From Eurosta solidaginis (taxonomy: Eukaryota; Arthropoda; Insecta; Diptera; Tephritidae), in NCBI RefSeq assembly GCF_040869045.1, contig NW_027136973.1, positions 186,001 through 250,000 of the forward strand: a DNA stretch of 64,000 nucleotides, written 5' to 3'. Position 1 is the stretch's first letter. Each line of letters opens with the position of its first letter. A model generated the notes under the pieces. It did not search any database, was not told the DNA's origin, and saw only the letters and a program-made list of their open reading frames with translations. Below are positions 10,562 through 23,569 of the stretch, in pieces. The translations under genes were made by a program, and so were the position numbers.

Positions 10562-11674
10562 GTTATTAAAACTGTTTAAAGGTTGTCAAACGTTGTTTCT
10601 CGTTGTATATCCTTTAATTCTAGAGCTAAATTGATAAATAACGTGTACGAATTTGTTTAACGCATTTGTTTTGGTTACTCGACGTCTCCGTTCTCGTGTA
10701 GCCTACATATTGCGTTTTTTTTTTTAATTTGCTTACCGGGCTAAAGGTTAGCAGCTTAAAATACGTAAGTCGTTTTGTTCAACAAATTTAAGTAGATAAC
10801 TCATCAGTTGTTTGCATCAGAGCGACAATTTTTGAGATAGTTATTAAAACTGTTTAAAGGTTGTCAAACGTTGTTTCTCGTTGTATATCCTTTAATTCTA
10901 GAGTTAAATTGATAAATAACGTGTACGAATTTGTTTAACGCATTTGTTTTGGTTACTCGACGTCTCCGTTCTCGTGTAGCCTAGATATTGCTTTTTTTTT
11001 TTTAATTTGCTTACCGGGCTAAAGGTTAGCATGCTTAAAATACGTAAGTCGTTTTGTTCAACAAATTTGAGTAGATAACTCAGCAGTTGTTTGCATCAGA
11101 GCGACAATTTTTGAGATAGTTATTAAAACTGTTTAAAGGTTGTCAAACGTTGTTTCTCGTTGTATATCCTTTAATTCTAGAGTTAAATTGATAAATAACG
11201 TGTACGAATTTGTTTAACGCATTTGTTTTGGTTACTCGACGTCTCCGTTCTCGTGTAGCCTATATATTGCGTTTTTTTTTTAATTTGCTTACCGGGCTAA
11301 AAGTTAGCATGCTTAAAATACGTAAGTCGTTTTGTTCAACAAATTTGAGTAGATAACTCAGCAGTTGTTTGCATCAGAGCGACAATTTTTGAGATAGTTA
11401 TTAAAACTGTTTAAAGGTTGTCAAACGTTGTTTCTCGTTGTATATCCTTTAATTCTAGAGTTAAATTGATAAATAACGTGTACGAATTTGTTTAACGCAT
11501 TTGTTTTGGTTACTCGACGTCTCCGTTCTCGTGTAGCCTACATATTGCGTTTTTTTTTTAATTTGCTTACCGGGCTAAAGGTTAGCATGCTTAAAATACG
11601 TAAGTCGTTTTGTTCAACAAATTTAAGTAGATAACTCATCAGTTGTTTGCATCAGAGCGACAATTTTTGAGATA

Positions 11675-13068
11675 GTTATTAAAACTGTTTAAAGGTTGTC
11701 AAACGTTGTTTCTCGTTGTATATCCTTTAATTCTAGATTTAAATTGATAAATAACGTGTACGAATTTGTTTAACGCATTTGTTTTGGTTACTCGACGTCT
11801 CCGTTCTCGTGTAGCCTACATATTGCGTTTTTTTTTTAATTTGCTTACCGGGGTAAAGGTTAGCATGCTTAAAATACGTAAGCCGTTTTGTTCAACAAAT
11901 TTGAGTAGATAGCTCAGCAGTTGTTTGCATCAGAGCGACAATTTTTGAGATAGTTATTAAAACTGTTTAAAGGTTGTCAAACGTTGTTTCTCGTTGTATA
12001 TCCTTTAATTCTAGAGTTAAATTGATAAATAACGTGTACGAATTTGTTTAACGCATTTGTTTTGGTTACTCGACGTCTCCGTTCTCGTGTAGCCTACATA
12101 TTGCGTTTTTTTTTTTAATTTGCTTACCGGGCTAAAGGTTAGCATGCTTAAAATACGTAAGTCGTTTTGTTCAACAAATTTAAGTAGATAACTCATCAGT
12201 TGTTTGCATCAGAGCGACAATTTTTGAGATAGTTATTAAAACTGTTTAAAGGTTGTCAAACGTTGTTTGTCGTTGTATATCCTTTAATTCTAGAGTTAAA
12301 TTGATAAATAACGTGTACGAATTTGTTTAACGCATTTGTTTTGGTTACTCGACGTCTCCGTTCTCGTGTAGCCTACATATTGCGTTTTTTTTTAATTTGC
12401 TTACCGGGGTAAAGGTTAGCATGCTTAAAATACGTAAGTCGTTTTGTTCAACAAATTTGAGTAGATAACTCAGCAGTTGTTTGCATCAGAGCGACAATTT
12501 TTGAGATAGTTATTAAAACTGTTTAAAGGTTGTCAAACGTTGTTTCTCGTTGTATAGCCTTTAATTCTAGAGTTAAATTGATAAATAACGTGTACGAATT
12601 TGTTTAACGCATTTGTTTTGGTTACTCGACGTCTCCGTTCTCGTGTAGCCTACATATTGCGTTTTTTTTTTTTTAATTTGCTTACCGGGCTAAAGGTTAG
12701 CATGCTTAAAATACGTAAGTCGTTTTGTTCAACAAATTTGAGTAGATAACTCAGCAGTTGTTTGCATCAGAGCGACAATTTTTGAGATAGTTATTAAAAC
12801 TGTTTAAAGGTTGTCAAACGTTGTTTCTCGTGGTATATCCTTTAATTCTAGAGTTAAATTGATAAATAACGTGTACGAATTTGTTTAACGCATTTGTTTT
12901 GGTTACTCGACGTCTCCGTTCTCGTGTAGCCTACATATTGCGTTTTTTTTTTTAATTTGCTTACCGGGCTAAAGGTTAGCATGCTTAAAATACGTAAGTC
13001 GTTTTGTTCAACAAATTTAAGTAGATAACTCATCAGTTGTTTGCATCAGAGCGACAATTTTTGAGATA
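11675..13068 (+). repeat. Irregular 5-monomer HOR, copy 1
   Basis: Five monomers starting 11675, 11953, 12232, 12509 and about 12788. Markers in order: CTAGATTTAAA (11733) with CCGGGGTAAAG and GATAGCTCAGC; plain unit; GTTTGTCGTTG (12266) with CCGGGGTAAAG; GTATAGCC (near 12552); CGTGGTATATCC (near 12829). Confidence 0.75.
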
Positions 13069-14740
13069 GTTATTAAAACTGTTTAAAGGTTGTCAAACGT
13101 TGTTTCTCGTTGTATATCCTTTAATTCTAGATTTAAATTGATAAATAACGTGTACGAATTTGTTTAACGCATTTGTTTTGGTTACTCGACGTCTCCGTTC
13201 TCGTGTAGCCTACATATTGCGTTTTTTTTTTAATTTGCTTACCGGGGTAAAGGTTAGCATGCTTAAAATACGTAAGTCGTTTTGTTCAACAAATTTGAGT
13301 AGATAGCTCAGCAGTTGTTTGCATCAGAGCGACAATTTTTGAGATAGTTATTAAAACTGTTTAAAGGTTGTCAAACGTTGTTTCTCGTTGTATATCCTTT
13401 AATTCTAGAGTTAAATTGATAAATAACGTGTACGAATTTGTTTAACGCATTTGTTTTGGTTACTCGACGTCTCCGTTCTCGTGTAGCCTACATATTGCGT
13501 TTTTTTTTTTTTAATTTGCTTACCGGGCTAAAGGTTAGCATGCTTAAAATACGTAAGTCGTTTTGTTCAACAAATTTGAGTAGATAACTCAGCAGTTGTT
13601 TGCATCAGAGCGACAATTTTTGAGATAGTTATTAAAACTGTTTAAAGGTTGTCAAACGTTGTTTCTCGTTGTATATCCTTTAATTCTAGAGTTAAATTGA
13701 TAAATAACGTGTACGAATTTGTTTAACGCATTTGTTTTGGTTACTCGACGTCTCCGTTCTCGTGTAGCCTACATATTGCGTTTTTTTTTTTATTTGCTTA
13801 CCGGGCTAAAGGTTAGCATGCTTAAAATACGTAAGTCGTTTTGTTCAACAAATTTAAGTAGATAACTCATCAGTTGTTTGCATCAGAGCGACAATTTTTG
13901 AGATAGTTATTAAAACTGTTTAAAGGTAGTCAAACGTTGTTTGTCGTTGTATATCCTTTAATTCTAGAGTTAAATTGATAAATAACGTGTACGAATTTGT
14001 TTAACGCATTTGTTTTGGTTACTCGACGTCTCCGTTCTCGTGTAGCCTACATATTGCGTTTTTTTTTTAACTTGCTTACCGGGGTAAAGGTTAGCATGCT
14101 TAAAATACGAAAGTCGTTTTGTTCAACAAATTTGAGTAGATAACTCAGCAGTTGTTTGCATCAGAGCGACAATTTTTGAGATAGTTATTAAAACTGTTTA
14201 AAGGTTGTCAAACGTTGTTTCTCGTTGTATAGCCTTTAATTCTAGAGTTAAATTGATAAATAACGTGTACGAATTTGTTTAACGCATTTGTTTTGGTTAC
14301 TCGACGTCTCCGTTCTCGTGTAGCCTACATATTGCGTTTTTTTTTTAATTTGCTTACCGGGCTAAAGGTTAGCATGTTTAGAATACGTAAGTCGTTTTGT
14401 TCAACAAATTTGAGTAGATAACTCAGCAGTTGTTTGCATCAGAGCGACAATTTTTGAGATAGTTATTAAAACTGTTTAAAGGTTGTCAAACGTTGTTTCT
14501 CGTTGTATATCCTTTAATTCTAGAGTTAAATTGATAAATAACGTGTACGAATTTTTTTAACGCATTTGTTTTGGTTACTCGACGTCTCCGTTCTCGTGTA
14601 GCCTACATATTGCGTTTTTTTTTTTAATTTGCTTACCGGGCTAAAGGTTAGCATGCTTAAAATACGTAAGTCGTTTTGTTCAACAAATTTGAGTAGATAA
14701 CTCAGCAGTTGTTTGCATCAGAGCGACAATTTTTGAGATA
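13069..14740 (+). repeat. Irregular HOR, copy 2 with one extra monomer
   Basis: Repeats the marker order of 11675-13068, but the distance from CTAGATTTAAA (13127) to GTTTGTCGTTG (13940) is three monomers instead of two. The offset therefore jumps from 1,394 bp (5 monomers) to 1,674 bp (6 monomers) inside the block. One monomer was gained here or lost in copy 1. Confidence 0.7.
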
Positions 14741-16405
14741 GTTGTTAAAACTGTTTAAAGGTTGTCAAACGTTGTTTCTCGTTGTATATCCTTTAATTCT
14801 AGAGTTAAATTGATAAATAACGTGTACGAATTTGTTTAACGCATTTGTTTTGGTTACTCGACGTCTCCGTTCTCGTGTAGCCTACATATTGCGTTTTTTT
14901 TTTAATTTGCTTACCGGGCTAAAGGTTAGCATGCTTAAAATACGTAAGTCGTTTTGGTCAACAAATTTAAGTAGATAACTCATCAGTTGTTTGCATCAGA
15001 GCGACAATTTTTGAGATAGTTATTAAAACTGTTTAAAGGTTGTCAAACGTTGTTTCTCGTTGTATACCCTTTAATTCTAGAGTTAAATTGATAAATAGGG
15101 TGTACGAATTTGTTTAACGCATTTGTTTTGGTTAGTCGACGTCTCCGTTCTCGTGTAGCCTACATATTGCGTTTTTTTTTTAAATTGCTTACCGGGCTAA
15201 AGGTTAGCATGCTTAAAATACGTAAGTCGTTTTGTTCAACAAATTTAAGTAGATAACTCATCAGTTGTTTGCATCAGAGCGACAATTTTTGAGATAGTTA
15301 TTAAAACTGTTTAAAGGTTGTCAAACGTTGTTTCTCGTTGTATATCCTTTAATTCTAGAGTTAAATTGATAAATAACGTGTACGAATTTGTCTAACGCAT
15401 TTGTTTTGGTTACTCGACGTCTCCGTTCTCGTGTAGCCTACATATTGCGTTTTTTTTTAATTTCCTTACCGGGCTAAAGGTTAGCATGCTTAAAATACGT
15501 AAGTCGTTTTGTTCAACAAATTTGAGTAGATAACTCAGCAGTTGTTTGCATCAGAGCGACAATTTTTGAGATAGTTATTAAAACTGTTTAAAGGTTGTCA
15601 AACGTTGTTTCTCGTTGTATATCCTTTAATTCTAGAGTTAAATTGATAAATAACGTGTACGAATTTGTTTAACGCATTTGTTTTGGTTACTCGACGTCTC
15701 TGTTCTCGTGTAGCCTACATATTGAGTTTTTTCTTAATTTGCTTACCGGGCTAAAGGTTAGCATGCTTAAAATACGTAAGTCGTTTTGTTCAACAAATTT
15801 AAGTAGATAACTCATCAGTTGTTTGCATCAGAGCGACAATTTTTGAGGTAGTTATTAAAACTGTTTAAAGGTTGTCAAACGTTGTTTCTCGTTGTATATC
15901 CTTTAATTCTAGAGTTAAATTGATAAATAACGTGTACGAATTTGTTTAACGCATTTGTTTTGGTTACTCGACGTCTCCGTTCTCGTGTAGCCTACATATT
16001 GCGTTTTTTTTTTTATTTGCTTACCGGGCTAAAGGTTAGCATGCTTAAAATACGTAAGTCGTTTTGTTCAACAAATTTAAGTAGATAACTCATCAGTTGT
16101 TTCCATCAGAGCGACAATTTTTGAGATAGTTATTAAAACTGTTTAAAGGTTGTCAAACGTTGTTTCTCGTTGTATATCTTTTAATTCTAGAGTTAAATTG
16201 ATAAATAACGTGTACGAATTTGTTTAACGCATTTGTTTTGGTTACTCGACGTCTCCGTTCTCGTGTAGCCTACATATTGCGTTTTTTTTTTAATTTGCTA
16301 CCGGGCTAAAGGTTAGCATGCTTAAAATACGTAAGTCGTTTTGTTCAACAAATTTGAGTAGATAACTCAGCAGTTGTTTCCATCAGAGCGACAATTTTTG
16401 AGATA

Positions 16406-16646
16406 GTTATTAAAACTGTTTAAAGGTTGTCAAACGTTGTTTCTCGTTGTATATCCTTTAATTCTAGAGTTAAATTGATAAATAACGTGTACGAATTTGT
16501 TTAACGCATTTGCATATTGCGTTTTTTTTTTAATTTGCTTACCGGGCTAAAGGTTAGCATGCTTAAAATACGTAAGTCGTTTTGTTCAACAAATTTGAGT
16601 AGATAACTCAGCAGTTGTTTCCATGAGAGCGACAATTTTTGAGATA
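16406..16646 (+). repeat. Truncated monomer, 37 bp internal deletion
   Basis: Length 241 instead of 278. GCATTTG is joined directly to CATATTGCG at 16512/16513, so the CpG-rich central segment between them (37 bp) is missing. No clear microhomology is seen at the junction. Confidence 0.92.
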
Positions 16647-17200
16647 GTTATTAAAACTATTTAAAGGTTGTCAAACGATGTTTCTCGTTGTATATCCTTT
16701 AATTCTAGAGTTAAAATGATAAATAACGTGTACGAATTTGTTTAACGCATTTGTTTTGGTTACTCGACGTCTCCGTTCTCGTGTAGCCTACATATTGCGT
16801 TTTTTTTTAATTTGCTTACCGGGCTAAAGGTTAGCATGCTTAAAATACGTAAGTCGTTTTGTTCAACAAATTTAAGTAGATAACTCATCAGTTGTTTGCA
16901 TCAGAGCGACAATTTTTGAGATAGTTATTAAAACTGTTTAAAGGTTGTCAAACGTTGTTTCTCGTTGTATATCCTTTAATTCTAGAGTTAAATTGATAAA
17001 TAACGTATACGAATTTGTTTAACGCATTTGTTTTGGTTACTCGACGTCTCCGTTCTCGTGTAGCCTACATATTGCGTTTTTTTTTTAATTTGCTTACCGG
17101 GCTAAAGGTTAGCATGCTTAAAATACGTAGGTCGTTTTGTTCAACGAATTTGAGTAGATAACTCAGCAGTTGTTTGCATCAGAGCGACAATTTTTGAGAT
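16620..17200 (+). repeat. Two-monomer block repeated at 9-monomer offset, copy 1
   Basis: Carries TTTCCATGAGAG, AAAACTATTTAAAG, AACGATG and TTAAAATGAT in one monomer, then CGTATACG and CGTAGGTCG with CAACGAATTTG in the next. All recur in order from 19087, offset 2,466 bp (nine monomers, one of them 37 bp short). Confidence 0.85.
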
Positions 17201-18315
17201 AGTTATTAAAACTGTTTAAAGGTTGTCAAACGTTGTTTCTCGTTGTATATCCTTTAATTCTAGAGTTAAATTGATAAATAACGTGTACGAATTTGTTTAA
17301 CGCATTTGTTTTGGTTACTCGACGTCTCCGTTCTCGTGTAGCCTACATATTGCGTTTTTTTTTTAATTTGCTTACCGGGCTAAAAGTTAGCATGCGTAAA
17401 ATACGTAAGTCGTTTTGTTCAACAAATTTAAGTCGATAACTCATCAGTTGTTTGCATCAGAGCGACAATTTTTGAGATAGTTATTAAAACTGTTTAAAGG
17501 TTGTCAAACGTTGTTTCTCGTTGTATATCCTTTAATTCTAGATTTAAATTGATAAATAACGTGTACGAATTTGTTTAACGCATTTGTTTTGGTTACTCGA
17601 CGTCTCCGTTCTCGTGTAGCCTACATATTGCGTTTTTTTTTTAATTTGCTTACCGGGGTAAAGGTTAGCATGCTTAAAATACGTAAGTCGTTTTGTTCAA
17701 CAAATTTGAGTAGATAACTCAGCAGTTGTTTGCATCAGAGCGACAATTTTTGAGATAGTTATTAAAACTGTTTAAAGGTTGTCAAACGTTGTTTCTCGTT
17801 GTATATCCTTTAATTCTAGAGTTAAATTGATAAATAACGTGTACGAATTTGTTTAACGCATTTGTTTTGGTTACTCGACGTCTCCGTTCTCGTGTAGCCT
17901 GCATATTGCGATTTTTTTTTTAATTTGCTTACCGGGCTAAAGGTTAGCATGCTTAAAATACGTAAGTCGTTTTGTTCAACAAATTTGAGTAGATAACTCA
18001 GCAGTTGTTTGCATCAGAGCGACAATTTTTGAGATAGTTATTAAAACTGTTTAAAGGTTGTCAAACGTTGTTTCTCGTTGTATATCCTTTAATTCTAGAG
18101 TTAAATTGATAAATAACGTGTACGAATTTGTTTAACGCATTTGTTATGGTTACTCGACGTCTCCGTTCTCGTGTAGCCTACATATTGCGTTTTTTTTTTT
18201 AATTTGCTTACCGGGCTAAAGGTTAGCATGCTTAAAATACGTAAGTCGTTTTGTTCAACAAATTTAAGTAGATAACTCATCAGTTGTTTGCATCAGAGCG
18301 ACAATTTTTGAGATA

Positions 18316-18556
18316 GTTATTAAAACTGTTTAAAGGTTGTCAAACGTTGTTTCTCGTTGTATATCCTTTAATTCTAGAGTTAAATTTATAAATAACGTGT
18401 ACGAATTTGTTTACCGCATTTGCATATTGCGTTTTTTTTTTAATTTGCTTACCGGGCTAAAGGTTAGCATGCTTAAAATACGTAAGTCGTTTTGTTCAAC
18501 AAATTTAAGTAGATAACTCATCAGTTGTTTGCATCAGAGCGACAATTTTTGAGATA
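18316..18556 (+). repeat. Truncated monomer, same 37 bp deletion
   Basis: Also 241 bp with the identical junction GCATTTG/CATATTGCG at 18422/18423, but with private differences (TAAATTTATAA, TTTACCGCATT) and different neighbouring monomers from the unit at 16406. Confidence 0.92.
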
Positions 18557-19086
18557 GTTATTAAAACTGTTTAAAGGTTGTCAAACGTTGTTTCTCGTTA
18601 TATATCCTTTAATTCTAGAGTTAAATTGATAAATAACGTGTACGAATTTGTTTAACGCATTTGTTTTGGTTACTCGACGTCTCCGTTCTCGTGTAGCCTA
18701 CATATTGCGTTTTTTTTTTAATTTGCTTACCGGGCTAAAGGTTAGCATGCTTAAAATACGTAAGTGGTTTTGTTTAACAAATTTAAGTAGATAACTCATC
18801 AGTTGTTTGCATCAGAGCGACAATTTTTGAGATAGTTATTAAAACTGTTTAAAGGTTGTCAAACGTTGTTTCTCGTTGTATATCCTTTAATTCTAGAGTT
18901 AAATTGATAAATAACGTGTACGAATTTGTTGAACGCATTTGTTTTGGTTACTCGACGTCTCCGTTCTCGTGTAGCCTACATATTGCGTTTTTTTTTTAAT
19001 TTGCTTACCGGGCTAAAGGTTAGCATGCTTAAAATACGTAAGTCGTTTTGTTCAACAAATTTGAGTAGATAACTCAGCAGTTGTTT

Positions 19087-19660
19087 CCATGAGAGCGACA
19101 ATTTTTGAGATAGTTATTAAAACTATTTAAAGGTTGTCAAACGATGTTTCTCGTTGTATATCCTTTAATTCTAGAGTTAAAATGATAAATAACGTGTACG
19201 AATTTGTTTAACGCATTTGTTTTGGTTACTCGACGTCTCCGTTCTCGTGTAGCCTACATATTGCGTTTTTTTTTAATTTGCTTACCGGGCTAAAGGTTAG
19301 CATGCTTAAAATACGTAAGTCGTTTTGTTCAACAAATTTAAGTAGATAACTCATCAGTTGTTTGCATCAGAGCGACAATTTTTGAGATAGTTATTAAAAC
19401 TGTTTAAAGGTTGTCAAACGTTGTTTCTCGTTGTATATCCTTTAATTCTAGAGTTAAATTGATAAATAACGTATACGAATTTGTTTAACGCATTTGTTTT
19501 GGTTACTCGACGTCTCCGTTCTCGTGTAGCCTACATATTGCGTTTTTTTTTTTAATTTGCTTACCGGGCTAAAGGTTAGCATGCTTAAAATACGTAGGTC
19601 GTTTTGTTCAACGAATTTGAGTAGATAACTCAGCAGTTGTTTGCATCAGAGCGACAATTT
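19087..19660 (+). repeat. Two-monomer block repeated at 9-monomer offset, copy 2
   Basis: Counterpart of 16620-17200 with the same linked variants. Similarity ends before 19698, where copy 2 has AACGGTG and the next unit has TTGTGAGCATC, both absent from copy 1. Confidence 0.84.
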
Positions 19661-22600
19661 TTGAGATAGTTATTAAAACTGTTTAAAGGTTGTCAAACGG
19701 TGTTTCTCGTTGTATATCCTTTAATTCTAGAGTTAAATTGATAAATAACGTGTACGAATTTGTTTAACGCATTTGTTTTGGTTACTCGACGTCTCCGTTC
19801 TCGTGTAGCCTACATATTGCGTTTTTTTTTTTAATTTGCTTACCGGGCTAAAGGTTAGCATGCTTAAAATACGTAAGTCGTTTTGTTCAACAAATTTAAG
19901 TAGATAACTCATCAGTTGTGAGCATCAGAGCGACAATTTTTGAGATAGTTATTAAAACTGTTTAAAGGTTGTCAAACGTTGTTTCTCGTTGTATATCCTT
20001 TAATTCTAGAGTTACATTGATAAATAACGTGTACGAATTTGTTTAACGCATTTGTTTTGGTTACTCGACGTCTCCGTTCTCGTGTAGCCTACATATTGCG
20101 TTTTTTTTTTTAATTTGCTTACCGGGCTAAAGGTTAGCATACTTAAAATACGTAAGTCGTTTGTTCAACAAATTTAAGTAGATAACTCATCAGTTGTTTG
20201 CATCAGAGCGACAATTTTTGAGATAGTTATTAAAACTGTTTAAAGGTTGTCAAACGTTGTTTCTCGTTGTATATCCTTTAATTCTAGAGGTAAATTGATA
20301 AATAACGTGTACGAATTTGTTTAACGCATTTGTTTTGGTTACTCGACGTCTCCGTTCTCGTGTAGCCTACATATTGCGTTTTTTTTTTTAATTTGCTTAC
20401 CAGGCTGAAGGTTAGCATGCTTAAAATACGTAAGTCGTTTTGTTCAACAAATTTGAGTAGATAACTCAGCAGTTGTTTGCATCAGAGCGACAATTTTTGA
20501 GATAGTTATTAAAACTGTTTAAAGGTTGTCAAACGTTGTTTCTCGTTGTATATCCTTTAATTCCAGAGTTAAATTGATAAATAACGTGTACGAATTTGTT
20601 TAACGCATTTGTTTTGGTTACTCGACGTCTCCGTTCTCGTGTAGCCTACATATTGCGTTTTTTTTTTAATTTGCTTACCGGGCTAAAGGTTAGCATGCTT
20701 AAAATACGTAAGTCGTTTTGTTCAACAAATTTAAGTAGATAACTCATCAGTTGTTTGCATCAGAGCGACAATTTTTGAGATAGTTATTAAAATTGTTTAA
20801 AGGTTGTCAAACGTTGTTTCTCGTTGTATATTCTTTAATTCTAGAGTTAAATTGATAAATAACGTGTACGAATTTGTTTAACGCATTTGTTTTGGTTACT
20901 CGACGTCTCCGTTCTCGTGTAGCCTACATATTGCGTTTTTTTTTTTTAATTTGCTTACCGGGCTAAAGGTTAGCATGCTTAAAATACGTAAGTTATTTTG
21001 TTCAACAAATGTAAGTAGGTAACTCATCAGTTGTTTGCATCAGAGCGACAATTTTTGAGATAGTTATTAAAACTGTTTAAAGGTTGTCAAACGTTGTTTC
21101 TCGTTGTATATCCTTTAATTCTAGAGTTAAATTGATAAATAACGTGTACGAATTTGTTTAACGCATTTGTTTTGGTTACTCGACGTCTCCGTTCTCGTGT
21201 AGCCTACATATTGCGTTTTTTTTTTAATTTGCTTACCAGGCTAAAGGTTAGCATGCTTAAAATACGTAAGTCGTTTTGTTCAACAAATTTGAGTAGATAA
21301 CTCAGGAGTTGTTTGCATCAGAGCGACAATTTTTGAGATAGTTATTAAAACTGTTTGAAGGTTGTCAAACGTTGTTTCTCGTTGTATATCCTTTAATTCT
21401 AGAGTTAAATTGATAAATAACGTGTACGAATTTGTTTAATGCATTTGTTTTGGTTACTCGACGTCTCCGTTCTCGTGTAGCCTATATATTGCGTTTTTTT
21501 TTAATTTGCTTACCGGGCTAAAGGTTAGCATGCTTAAAATACGTAAGTCGTTTTGTTCAACAAATTTAAGTAGATAACTCATCAGTTGTTTGCATCAGAG
21601 CGACAATTTTTGAGATAGTTATTAAAACTGTTTAAAGGTTGTCAAACGTTGTTTCTCGTTGTATATCCTTTAATTCTAGAGTTAAATTGATAAATAACGT
21701 GTACGAATTTGTTTAACGCATTTGTTTTGGTTACTCGACGTCTCCGTTCTCGTGTATCCTACATATTGCGTTTTTTTTTTTAATTTGCTTACCGGGCTAA
21801 AGGTTAGCATGCTTAAAATACGTAAGTTGTTTTGTTCAACAAATTTGAGTAGATAACTCAGCAGTTGTTTGCATCAGAGCGACAATTTTTGAGATAGTTA
21901 TTAAAACTGTTTAAAGGTTATCAAACGTTGTTTCTCGTTGTATATCCTTTAATTCTAGAGTTAAATTGATAAATAACGTGTACGAATTTGTTTAACGCAT
22001 TTGTTTTGGTTACTCAATGTCCCCGTTCTCGTGTAGCCTACATATTGCGTTTTTTTTTTTAATTTGCTTACCGGGCTAAAGGTTAGCATGCTTAAAATAC
22101 GTAAGTCGTTTTGTTCAACAAATTTGAGTAGATAACTCAGCAGTTGTTTGCATCAGAGCGACAATTTTTGAGATAGTTATTAAAACTGTTTAAAGGTTGT
22201 CAAACGTTGTTTCTCGTTGTATATCCTTTAATTCTAGAGTTAAATTGATAAATAACGTGTACGAATTTGTTTAACGCATTTGTTTTGGTTACTCGACGTC
22301 TCCGTTCTCGTGTAGCCTACATATTGCGTTTTTTTTTTAATTTGCTTACCGGGCTAAAGGTTAGCATGCTTAAAATACGTAAGTCGTTTTGTTCAACAAA
22401 TTTAAGTAGATAACTCATCAGTTGTTTGCATCAGAGCGACAATTTTTGAGATAGTTATTAATACTGTTTAAAGGTTGTCAAACGTTGTTTCTCGTTGTAT
22501 ATCCTTTAATTCTAGAGTTAAATTGATAAATAACGTGTACGAATTTGTTTAACGCATTTGTTTTGGTTACTCGACGTCTCCGTTCTCGTGTAGCCTACAT

Positions 22601-23569
22601 ATTGCGTTTTTTTTTTTAATTTGCTTACCGGGCTAAAGGTTAGCATGCTTAAAATACGTAAATCGTTTTGTTCAACAAATTTGAGTAGATAACTCAGCAG
22701 TTGTTTGCATAAGAGCGACAATTTTTGAGATAGTTATTAAAACTGTTTAAAGGTTGTCAAACGTTGTTTCTCGTTGTATATCCTTTAATTCTAGAGTTAA
22801 ATTGATAAATAACGTGTACGAATTTGTTTAACGCATTTGTTTTGGTTACTCGACGTCTCCGTTCTCGTGTAGCCTACATATTGCGTTTCTTTTTTAATTT
22901 GCTTACCGGGCTAAAGATTAGCATGTTTAAAATACGTAAGTCGTTTTGTTCAACAAATTTGAGTAGATAACTCAGCAGTTGTTTGCATCAGAGCGACAAT
23001 TTTTGAGATAGTTATTAAAACTGTTTAAAGGTTGTCAAACGTGGTTTCTCGTTGTATATCCTTTAATTCTAGAGTTAAATTGATAAATAACGTGTACGAA
23101 TTTGTTTAACGCATATGTTTTGGTTACTCGACGTCTCCGTTCTCGTGTAGCCTACATATTGCGTTTTTTTTTTTAATTTGCTTACCGGGCTAAAGGTTAG
23201 CATGCTTAAAATACGTAAGTCGTTTTGTTCAACAAATTTAAGTAGATAACTCATCAGTTGTTTGCATCAGAGCGACAATTTTTGAGATAGTTATTAAAAC
23301 TGTTTAAAGGTTGTCAAACGTTGTTTCTCGTTGTATATCCTTTAATTCTAGAGTTAAATTGATAAATAACGTGTACGAATTTGTTTAACGCATTTGTTTT
23401 GGTTACTCGACGTCTCCGTTCTCGTGTAGCCTACATATTGCGTTTTTTTTTTTTAATTTGCTTACCGGGCTAAAGGTTAGCATGCTTAAAATACGTAAGT
23501 CGTTTTGTTCAACAAATTTAAGTAGATAACTCATCAGTTGTTTGCATCAGAGCGACAATTTTTGAGATA

